A DNA stretch of 6,383 nt from Candidatus Stahliibacteriota bacterium (GTDB lineage: Bacteria > Hydrothermota > Tepidihabitantia > SM23-42), in assembly GCA_030613445.1 (NCBI GenBank), contig JAUWLY010000174.1:1-6383 (forward strand), written 5' to 3'. The position numbers and the translations under genes are program-made. Of this stretch, positions 1 to 5,882 are shown in pieces (position 1 is the first letter of the stretch; each line of letters opens with the position of its first letter). Under the pieces are notes generated by a model that worked only from the letters and a program-made list of their open reading frames with translations, ran no database searches and was not told the DNA's origin.

Positions 1-384
1 GATCTCATTGGAGTTACACCCGGTCCGGCAGTACTATTTACCGTCACTGGTCAGTTATTCGATGGAACAAACTTTGTTGGCTATGATACGGTATGTGTGA
101 TAGCCCATGACAATGTCGTTTTCGATGTAAAACCAAACCCCTTTAGAGACAGAACAGAAATTATATTCAGCATGGGGCAAAGTGCAAAGAGCATAGCGCT
201 AGAAATCTACGATGCGACAGGTCGGTTGGTTAAATCATGGGACTACTCGACTATTAAACTATCTGACCATGTCATCTGGGACAGAAAAGACAATTCGGGC
301 AGAACAATGCCGGCAGGAGTTTATTTGCTCAAGATTCAAAGTGAAAATACATCGGTTACAAAAAAGGTGATTATACTAAAGTAA
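1..384 (+). CDS. C-terminal part of a secreted protein with a T9SS type A sorting domain (5'-truncated)
   Basis: The frame is open from base 1 to a TAA at 382-384, giving 127 residues; the start lies upstream of the window. Residues 1-34 are beta-rich (TVTGQLFDGT, then GYDTVCVI) and look like the end of an Ig-like or similar beta domain. Residues 44-127 match the T9SS type A sorting domain pattern: PNPF at 45-48, a strand with IYDATGR at 69-75, W93 then D..G, MPAGVY at 103-108, and a closing KKVIILK. In known T9SS systems this domain takes the folded protein through the outer membrane and is usually cleaved off as the protein is released or anchored. FlgD-like Ig domains are similar in sequence, but the C-terminal position and the PNPF start favour a sorting domain. 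The GTG at 97 falls inside the domain and is not a credible start. The catalytic or binding part of the protein is outside the window, so its function is unknown. Confidence 0.9.
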   Translation, partial: DLIGVTPGPAVLFTVTGQLFDGTNFVGYDTVCVIAHDNVVFDVKPNPFRDRTEIIFSMGQSAKSIALEIYDATGRLVKSWDYSTIKLSDHVIWDRKDNSGRTMPAGVYLLKIQSENTSVTKKVIILK

Positions 385-435
385 TCAAAGACAACAATCC
401 GTATTACTGATTGGGATCTTAATAAGTGACTCGTG

Positions 436-442
436 TAAGGAG
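436..442 (+). promoter_or_regulatory. Ribosome binding site of the propeller gene
   Basis: TAAGGAG lies 8 bases before the ATG at 451. An in-frame TAG at 445-447 closes the frame just upstream, so 451 is the only well-supported start. This matters because the ATG begins a signal peptide and a first propeller blade that lie before the in-frame TGA at 607. The 66-base gap after the preceding gene shows no convincing promoter or terminator, so cotranscription with it is possible. Confidence 0.8.
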
Positions 443-450
443 TATAGAAC

Positions 451-2259
451 ATGACAATAGTAATTCTATTTATTTTCGCGCAAGGCATGTGGTTAGAGAC
501 AACGCAAGAAGACTTTGCGGATGGCATTTTTGAAAGGAATCTCTTCGTTTCACACCGCAATGGCGGTGCTCTTGAATTTGTTCCGCGTCTTGATTTAAAC
601 AACGACTGATATATAGATCTGCTTACAGCTGATGCCCGCGGTTCTTATGTTCGTATCTACTGGGGAAGTGATAGTGGTTATTCGGAAGATAGTGTCAGTT
701 TGTTTTCAACGACAGGAGCAGCGAACTGCGACGCCGCCGATTTAAACTATGATGACTACCCTGACCTGTTAGTAGCTCACCGACTGACACCCAAAATCAC
801 GATATACTGGGGAACTCCAACAGGTCCAAATCCCTCCTTCTATTTCGATTTCCCAACCGCAACTTCAGGACGACAAGGGATATTCATCGCAGATCCTAAT
901 AAAGATGGTTATTTGGATATCATTACTTCGCAGGAATATATCCCAGGATATAGCTCAGTTTTTTGGGGAGATAGTATTGGCTATAGTCTTGATAGGCGTA
1001 CTGACTTACCGTCATCTTTCGGTGTCCATAATATTGAAATCGCAGATTTTAACTGGGATACTTGGCTTGATATTCTCATCACTGAATATCAACAAACAAA
1101 CAACAAAATCTACTGGGGAAGCGCATCAGGCTACTCGCCTTCTCAATACACTCTTTTACCCGGGCCGGGAACTCATGGCACTTCAGTAGCTGATTTGAAT
1201 AGAGACAGGTATCTTGATTTGATATTCACTGCCTGGTACGCTGGCCAGTCTTATATTTACTGGGGAAGTGTAACAGGCTATTCACCAACGAATATGGACA
1301 TCCTGAATCCAGGAAGTTGTTATGGCGGCGCTGCGATTGCTGACATGAATCATGACGGTTTCTTAGACATTCTCTTTCATACGAGCTCTGGACCACAGTT
1401 GATCTATTGGGGCAGAGCAGCGGGGTATTCAGATGATGACACGACATATGTCGGTTCTTCGTTAATCGCAACAGGTGGTGTGGTTGTTGATTTGGACTAT
1501 GACGGTGATTTAGATATTTTCACCAATGCACTTGGTCCGTATAGCTATATTTTCTGGGGACCTTCGTTTACAACGAGTAGTCAGTTAGCAGTAAATGATG
1601 ATCATCATGGTATGTTCCGTGAGATTGGCAGCGTTTATGACCGTCGATATCGAGAACACTATATATCTTCAGTCTTTAGTGCTGGAGATACGGTTGACTG
1701 GGGCACAGTGGAGTGGCTTGATAGTCTGCCGACCGGGACAACAATTGATATGAGGGTACGAAGCGGAAATACGCCTTCTCACGACTCTACCTGGTCTACC
1801 TGGTTCTTAGCAAACAATGGTGATTCAATACCGGATTCCTTCAATTCACAATATATCCAGTACATGGCACTATTGAAATACACTAACCCGGCTTATCTGC
1901 CGTGTCTGTTTGATGTGCGTATTTCCTACGATACGCTAACCGGGATCTATACGCATACAGAATACCATCCTCAGCCTGCTTTAATGATATCACCTAATCC
2001 CTTTACACTAAAGACAAAAATTTCCTATACGATCACTGGACCCATTAATGATGTTGATATCCGACTTTTCGATGTAAGCGGACGCTGTGTAAGGACACTG
2101 GTTGACCGTCAACACGAACCAGGAAATTATACTATTGAATGGTCTGGAAATGACGACCACAATCAGGTACTGCCAGAAGGTATTTATTATCTGATATATA
2201 AATCAGGAGAGGATTCTAAGGATTTAACCACGCTTAAAATCGTACATATTAAGAAATAA
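451..2259 (+). CDS. Secreted seven-bladed FG-GAP/VCBS-type beta-propeller with T9SS sorting domain, interrupted by an in-frame TGA
   Basis: The frame from ATG 451 to TAA 2257-2259 has 602 codons and a single internal stop, TGA at codon 53. Residues 1-12 form a short signal peptide (MTIVILFIFAQG). Seven repeats of about 50 residues follow, each with a calcium-loop-like DxNxDGxxDLL motif starting near residues 48, 97, 148, 199, 248, 298 and 347, and an I(Y/F)WG motif near 69, 118, 170, 220, 269, 318 and 367. This is the signature of FG-GAP/VCBS repeats, which fold as an integrin-like seven-bladed propeller. Residues about 383-493 form an unnamed beta-rich domain (YISSVFSAG, W..VEW, STWSTW, QYIQYMALL, DVRISY). 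Residues about 513-602 are a T9SS type A sorting domain (PNPF at 515-518, FDVSGR, LPEGIYYL). The likely role is surface or extracellular binding; the ligand is unknown. The TGA replaces the variable or Gly position of the first calcium loop. If it truly terminates translation, this is a fresh pseudogene or a 52-residue fragment. Restart at TTG 700 would give 519 residues without a signal peptide and with only six blades. Confidence 0.85.
607..609 (+). other. In-frame TGA inside the first propeller blade
   Basis: Codon 53 of the propeller gene reads TGA within DLNND-stop-YIDLL. The frame is the same on both sides, so this is a point stop and not a frameshift. The other six blades have D, G, T, R, G and G at this position. 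A single base change from GGA (Gly) or CGA (Arg) would produce TGA. Candidate causes are a real nonsense mutation, a sequencing or assembly error, or readthrough. General recoding of TGA is unlikely because no other TGA occurs inside the aminotransferase, the mutase or the rest of this gene. Confidence 0.9.
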
Positions 2260-2291
2260 CACAATAAAGTCTTTGTATAAAACTCGAATAA

Positions 2292-2393
2292 CCAGAGATT
2301 GCCACGCCCGCCTTTGGCGGGACTCGCAATGACTTGTGACGGTGATCAGGGAATACAAATTCCTGGATCATCCGGTTAAACCGGATGATGACA
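2292..2393. repeat. 102-bp palindromic direct repeat, copy 1
   Basis: This copy is identical over all 102 bases to 2609-2710, a constant offset of 317. It contains three successive inverted repeats. The first, 2298-2330, has ATTGC/GCAAT outside and CCCGCC/GGCGGG inside, with a TTT loop. The second, 2344-2369, pairs GATCAGGGAA with TTCCTGGATC around TACAAA, with one mismatch and one G-T pair. The third, 2368-2388, is a near-perfect palindrome, TCATCCGGTT-A-AACCGGATGA. The first hairpin resembles the dispersed GTCATTGCGAG...GCAATCTC intergenic elements I recall from many bacterial genomes. The structure suggests a REP-like or miniature mobile element. Confidence 0.93.
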
Positions 2394-2407
2394 TAGGAAA
2401 GTAGGCT

Positions 2408-2439
2408 GGATGATGACACGAAAGCAAACCGGATGATGA
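2408..2439. repeat. 32-bp partial repeat unit beside copy 1
   Basis: This segment (GGATGATGACACGAAAGCAA, then ACCGGATGATGA) matches 2700-2731, which spans the right end of copy 2, at 30 of 32 positions. Copy 1 is therefore followed by an extra partial unit after a short insertion (2394-2407), while copy 2 runs straight into the same sequence. The GGATGATGA core is the arm of the third palindrome, so the duplication was probably mediated by it. Confidence 0.8.
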
Positions 2440-2509
2440 GACCTTGAACTCATGGCGTTCGTTGTCCGACTCGCCCTTATGCCTGTTGAAAATCTCGAAC
2501 GTAGTGAGA

Positions 2510-2589
2510 GGCCCCGTAAAACGAAGTTGTACGGGGTCATTGCCCGACTTGCTGTAGTCCTGAGTTATATGTCGAAGGGATCGGGCAAT
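2510..2589. repeat. Two adjacent hairpins between the 102-bp copies
   Basis: GGCCCCGTA (2510-2518) pairs with TACGGGGTC (2530-2538), using one G-T pair and an 11-base loop. The next base starts ATTGCCCGA (2539-2547), which is perfectly complementary to TCGGGCAAT (2581-2589). The two structures abut without a gap. An imperfect relative of the second left arm, TTGTCCGACTCGCC, occurs near 2463. Their sequence differs from the 102-bp unit, though both contain an ATTGC...GCAAT frame, so this may be a second, diverged element of the same broad kind. Confidence 0.75.
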
Positions 2590-2608
2590 CCAGGCTAATA
2601 CAAATACC

Positions 2609-2710
2609 CCAGAGATTGCCACGCCCGCCTTTGGCGGGACTCGCAATGACTTGTGACGGTGATCAGGGAATACAAATTCCTGGATCATCCGGTTAAACCG
2701 GATGATGACA
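2609..2710. repeat. 102-bp palindromic direct repeat, copy 2
   Basis: This is an exact copy of 2292-2393, in the same orientation, with the same three inverted repeats at 2615-2647, 2661-2686 and 2685-2705. It ends about 55 bases before the -35 box of the aminotransferase promoter. Perfect identity in non-coding DNA implies recent duplication or continuing homogenisation between the copies. Confidence 0.93.
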
Positions 2711-2765
2711 CGAAAGCAAGCCGGATAATGACAAAACGAAGATATCATTGTCCCTTGGGTTTTTG

Positions 2766-2816
2766 TTGACACTCTTTGTGAATTCACTATAATAACTATA
2801 GTATAGCTAAAGGAGG
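2766..2816 (+). promoter_or_regulatory. Consensus sigma70-type promoter and ribosome binding site for the aminotransferase-mutase operon
   Basis: TTGACA at 2766-2771 and TATAAT at 2788-2793 are both perfect consensus boxes, with a 16-base spacer. Transcription would start near 2800, leaving a leader of only about 20 bases. AAGGAGG at 2810-2816 sits 3 bases before the ATG at 2820, a rather tight spacing. An 8-base palindrome, ACTATAGT (2795-2802), lies over the predicted start site and could be an operator, but it is short enough to be chance. The leader has no room for a riboswitch or attenuator. Confidence 0.8.
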
Positions 2817-2819
2817 AAG

Positions 2820-4232
2820 ATGAAAAAATTCGACTATACTTCACCGGAAATAGGACCAAATGCAAAAAGATTGATTGAACGCGACAAAAAAATCATGTTT
2901 GGCGCTCATACCAGAACTAGAGAAATACCTTTAGCAGTTGATTATGCAAAAGGAGCACGCATAACTGACCTTGACGGCAAAACATACCTCGATTTTGGTG
3001 CTGGTTTTGCGGTAGTCGGTACTGGACACTGTCATCCTGATGTGATCAAAGCAGCAACTGAACAAATGCAAAAATTGATCCATATTTCAGGCTGCGATTT
3101 TTATTATGAATCTCAAGTTCAGCTCGCGGAGAAGCTATTTGAAATATCGCCTGGAGATTTTGAGAAAAGAGTGTATTTTGGCAATTCCGGTGTTGAAGGG
3201 GTCGCAGCAACTTTGAAGATCGCGCGTCACTATACCCGACGACCCCGGCTAATCAGTTTTCTGGGCGCGTTTCATGGCAGAACCTTTGCCGGCATGACGA
3301 TGTCAGGCAGCAAGAAAATCCAGCGCTCGCATTTCTCGCCTTTGATACCCGAGGTAACCCATATACCCTATCCCTACTGCTATCATTGCATCTTCAATGA
3401 AACATATCCTAAATGCGTGAGAAAAGAATTTGATGGTTTGCCGATCCCTTATTGTCTATCATACCTGACTGAGGTTATATTTGTGCGTCTTGTCGATCCG
3501 GAAGATGTTGCTTTAATCCTCGTTGAACCTATCCAGGGTGAAGGCGGCTACATTGTACCGCCTAAAGAGTTCTTGCCAGCACTACGCAAGATCGCTGACA
3601 AATTCAATATCTTGCTTGCTTTTGATGAAATCCAATGCGGTATGGGCAGAACGGGTAAATGGTTTGCCTGTGACCATGTCAATGTGATCCCGGACATCAT
3701 TATTATTGCTAAAGCGATCGCCTCAGGCTTTCCAATGAGTGCCACGGTGAGCCGCGCTGAGCTTCAGGACCCTGAGATCGATGAACGAGCCTGGCGCCCT
3801 GGTGCGCATGGCTCAACTTTTGGCGGTAATCCGGTCATCGCAGCAGCGGCTGTAGCGTCTTTGGAAATCATCGAAAAAAGCCTGATTAAAAATGCCGCAG
3901 AAGTCGGTGGTTTTCTTTCAAATGGACTCATTGAAATTATGAATCGTCATCAGATAATCGGTGAAGTACGCGGTCAGGGTTTAATGATCGGTCTTGAATT
4001 AGTGAAAGATAAGAAAACGCGCGAGGCATTACCGAGTGCGATCACGAATAATTGTAAGAATATTAAAGAAGTAATTACTGGCGAGTGTTTCAAGCGTGGG
4101 CTCATCGTCTTTGGAGCCGGGTTCAATTCAATTCGCATGTCACCACCCCTTGTCATAACCAAGGATGACGCAGCAGAAGCTCTGAAAATAATCGATGAGG
4201 TGATCACATACGTGGAGAGCCGATTATTATGA
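2820..4232 (+). CDS. Class III PLP-dependent aminotransferase (GABA/ornithine aminotransferase-like)
   Basis: This 470-residue cytoplasmic enzyme has the full class III signature. Residues 121-127 (GNSGVEG) form the phosphate-binding turn, FHGRT is at 151-155, and VEPIQGEGG is at 235-243. D269 in DEIQCGMGRTG should contact the PLP ring nitrogen. K298 in IIAKAIASG is the expected Schiff-base lysine, followed by STFGGNP at 332-338. R439 in RMSPPL is the likely carboxylate-binding arginine. The length is usual for the GABA, ornithine and archaeal-type branches and longer than typical ArgD. Substrate cannot be read from the sequence: GABA, ornithine, lysine or another omega-amino acid are candidates, and some members of this fold are amino-acid racemases. 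A cysteine group (C187, C190, C199, C212) lies in a segment I recall from archaeal-type homologues. The turn has VEG where many relatives have AEA or TEA. ATG 2820 is fixed by AAGGAGG. The last bases overlap the mutase start as ATGA, and the TGA stop is followed at once by an in-frame TAA. Confidence 0.95.
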   Translation: MKKFDYTSPEIGPNAKRLIERDKKIMFGAHTRTREIPLAVDYAKGARITDLDGKTYLDFGAGFAVVGTGHCHPDVIKAATEQMQKLIHISGCDFYYESQVQLAEKLFEISPGDFEKRVYFGNSGVEGVAATLKIARHYTRRPRLISFLGAFHGRTFAGMTMSGSKKIQRSHFSPLIPEVTHIPYPYCYHCIFNETYPKCVRKEFDGLPIPYCLSYLTEVIFVRLVDPEDVALILVEPIQGEGGYIVPPKEFLPALRKIADKFNILLAFDEIQCGMGRTGKWFACDHVNVIPDIIIIAKAIASGFPMSATVSRAELQDPEIDERAWRPGAHGSTFGGNPVIAAAAVASLEIIEKSLIKNAAEVGGFLSNGLIEIMNRHQIIGEVRGQGLMIGLELVKDKKTREALPSAITNNCKNIKEVITGECFKRGLIVFGAGFNSIRMSPPLVITKDDAAEALKIIDEVITYVESRLL

Positions 4233-5593
4233 TAAACCCGAGTATTTTCCGAGAATACGACATTAGAGGCATTGCTGATACTGACCTTATTGATGAAAAT
4301 GTCTATGAGTTTGCCCGTGGTGTCGGGACTTATTATCGAAACCTCGGAGAAACAAAAATCATTGTGGGCCGTGATGTCAGGATATCTTCACCGAGAATTT
4401 CCAAGACAATACATAAAGGTCTCATGAATTCAGGCCTCAGTGTTATAGATATCGGCGAAGTACCGACACCGTTGTTATATTTCTCATTGTTCCACTATAA
4501 TATCGGCAACGGCGTCGTGATAACTGCCAGTCACAACCCAAAGGAATTCAATGGGTTCAAAATATGCCGAAACAAAACCACAATATACGGCACCGAGATA
4601 CAAAAAATCAAACACATTATTGAAAAAGGGGAATTCGCGTCAGGTAACGGCAATATCGAACAACTCGACGTCATACCGACATATATCGATTATGTAGTTG
4701 ACCAAGTTAAAATACAGCCCGGTTTGAAAATAATCATCGATACGGGTAATGGTACATGTGGTCCAATCATTGACCAAATCATGACCAGGATCAGCTCAAG
4801 CTACGAAATATTGTTTAAAGAACCCGATGGTAATTTTCCAAACCACCTGGCTGACCCGACTGTACTGGAGCATATCGCAACGTTGATCGACAAGGTCAAG
4901 AACAATGACGTTGCCTGCGGTATTGGTTTTGACGGCGACGGCGACAGAATCGGCGTAATCGATGAACATGCTGAAGTCATCTGGGGCGACGTGCTGCTTG
5001 CAATATATGCCGAAGATGTTTTGAAACGCATGCCCGGTGCTAAAATAATATTTGAGGTGAAATGCTCTAAAGGATTGAGTGAGCGCATTGAAGAATTAGG
5101 TGGTATACCGCTCATGTACAAAACAGGTCACTCTTTGATAAAAGCAAAAATGAGGGCTGAAAATTCTCCGCTTGCTGGTGAGATGTCCGGACATATATTT
5201 TTTGCTGACCGTTACTATGGATTTGATGATGCAATATACGCAAGCCTGCGCCTCATGGAAATAATGAGCCGTGGAAACAAACTGTCCGAGCTTGCAGCCA
5301 GAGTACCTAAATATTTTGCGACACCAGAGATCCGTATTGAAACAAGCGATGAGAAGAAATTTAGAATCGTTGAAAAACTGAAGGAAGAACTCAGTGGGTC
5401 ATATAAAATAATAGATATTGATGGGGTTAGAGTAGATTTTCCAGACGGTTGGGGTTTAGTAAGAGCATCAAATACCCAACCGGTTCTCGTCTTAAGATTT
5501 GAAGCAAAAACAAAACAAAGACTTGAGGAAATAAGAAATATATTTTTTGATAAATTAAATAAGTACAAAGAGAGAAGTTCAAATGTCAAATAA
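4229..5593 (+). CDS. manB: Phosphomannomutase/phosphoglucomutase (alpha-D-phosphohexomutase family)
   Basis: This 454-residue enzyme has the four-domain phosphohexomutase layout, and its length is normal for bifunctional PMM/PGM. YDIRG is at 10-14. The catalytic phosphoserine is S101 in TASHNP (99-104). The metal-binding loop is DGDGDR at 235-240. The sugar-recognition loop is GEMSGH at 317-322 (E318, S320). The phosphate-binding loop is RASNTQP at 412-418. It should interconvert mannose-6-P and mannose-1-P and/or the glucose equivalents, feeding GDP-mannose or other nucleotide sugars for surface polysaccharide. The AlgC/ManB type fits better than phosphoglucosamine mutase (GlmM), but sugar preference is inferred, so the symbol is a family label. 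The start overlaps the aminotransferase stop, with GGAG at 4214-4217 inside that gene, implying translational coupling. The last codons (SNVK and stop) lie in the left arm of an AT-rich inverted-repeat element, so the C-terminal tail may have been altered by it. Confidence 0.94.
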   Translation: MINPSIFREYDIRGIADTDLIDENVYEFARGVGTYYRNLGETKIIVGRDVRISSPRISKTIHKGLMNSGLSVIDIGEVPTPLLYFSLFHYNIGNGVVITASHNPKEFNGFKICRNKTTIYGTEIQKIKHIIEKGEFASGNGNIEQLDVIPTYIDYVVDQVKIQPGLKIIIDTGNGTCGPIIDQIMTRISSSYEILFKEPDGNFPNHLADPTVLEHIATLIDKVKNNDVACGIGFDGDGDRIGVIDEHAEVIWGDVLLAIYAEDVLKRMPGAKIIFEVKCSKGLSERIEELGGIPLMYKTGHSLIKAKMRAENSPLAGEMSGHIFFADRYYGFDDAIYASLRLMEIMSRGNKLSELAARVPKYFATPEIRIETSDEKKFRIVEKLKEELSGSYKIIDIDGVRVDFPDGWGLVRASNTQPVLVLRFEAKTKQRLEEIRNIFFDKLNKYKERSSNVK

Positions 5594-5821
5594 CAAATGT
5601 CAATTGTTCCGCTCCATAAGAACGAGAATCCACGCAATTAAAACGGGAAAATCTAAATTCCTAATATCAAATTTCAAATTCTATCATTTGGACTTTGGCA
5701 TTGATTTGGTATTTGTACCGAAAAATACAAAATCTTTGATTTGTAAATTTTTCGAGTATCCGCGAAAATCTGGCTCTAATTTCATCTCGGATATTTTCGG
5801 GAGATTTTGTGATTTGTCATT
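5582..5821. repeat. AT-rich element of nested imperfect inverted repeats
   Basis: The ends, AATGTCAAATAACAAAT (5582-5598) and TTTTGTGATTTGTCATT (5805-5821), are inverted repeats matching at 14 of 17 positions. Inside are more inverted pairs: CAAATTTCAAATT (5668-5680) with GATTTGGTATTTG (5703-5715), 10 of 13; CGAAAAAT (5719-5726) with ATTTTTCG (5747-5754), perfect; and CGAAAAT (5763-5769) with ATTTTCG (5793-5799), perfect. The left arm contains the mutase stop codon at 5591-5593. Most of the 289 bases between the mutase and the deiminase are therefore this element. A 96-codon frame here (5583-5873) gives a low-complexity product and is not a credible gene. A miniature mobile element or a dispersed intergenic repeat are both possible; no clear target-site duplication is visible. 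Confidence 0.6.
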
Positions 5822-5871
5822 AAAAAAACAACCTTATTTTCAGTTATTTAAGCACTACATAGTAATACAAT

Positions 5872-5878
5872 AAGGAGG
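5872..5878 (+). promoter_or_regulatory. Ribosome binding site of the deiminase gene
   Basis: AAGGAGG lies 4 bases before the ATG at 5883. It sets the start in front of a typical hydrophobic signal peptide. Upstream, 5822-5871 is AT-rich and may hold a promoter, but no pair of -35 and -10 boxes stands out. Confidence 0.85.
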
Positions 5879-5882
5879 AAAT

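Larger units (their letters stand above)
2260..2819. other. Non-coding, repeat-rich intergenic region
   Basis: This 560-base stretch separates the propeller gene from the aminotransferase gene. It holds two identical 102-bp repeats, a partial third unit, two additional hairpins and, at its right end, a promoter and ribosome binding site. Frames that happen to be open here on the minus strand read through the palindromes and into the start of the aminotransferase gene; they show no protein-like features. The GC-rich hairpins lack a following T-run, so none is a clear intrinsic terminator, although they could slow transcription or protect the 3' end of the propeller mRNA. Confidence 0.8.

Noticed and set aside
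607..660. Selenocysteine insertion at the propeller TGA
   Set aside because: The position is a calcium-loop Gly-like site with no redox logic and I see no convincing stem-loop just downstream.
905..1189. Frames overlapping the propeller (905-1189 plus; 1226-1471 and 336-602 minus)
   Set aside because: They lie in other frames of a clearly coding repeat protein or antisense to it, and show no protein family features.
2298..2330. Intrinsic terminator after the propeller gene
   Set aside because: The GC-rich stem is not followed by a T-run; the stem belongs to the repeated element.
2292..2710. CRISPR array
   Set aside because: Only two long copies at one wide interval, with internal palindromes and no short regular spacers.
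2745..2765. Terminator-like CCCTTGGGTTTTT before the promoter
   Set aside because: A three-base stem with a two-base loop is too weak; the T-run overlaps the -35 region.
2368..2865. Minus-strand frame of 165 codons
   Set aside because: It reads through the palindromic repeats and back into the aminotransferase start and promoter; the product has no domain features and is composed of repeat-derived peptides.
3548..5637. Minus-strand frames opposite the aminotransferase and mutase (3548-3745, 3974-4207, 4801-5121, 5215-5637)
   Set aside because: They are antisense to strongly conserved enzymes and have no ribosome sites or recognisable domains.
5583..5873. Plus-strand frame of 96 codons after the mutase
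   Set aside because: It overlaps the mutase end, has no good ribosome site and translates the AT-rich inverted repeats into a low-complexity product. It is more likely the element than a gene.
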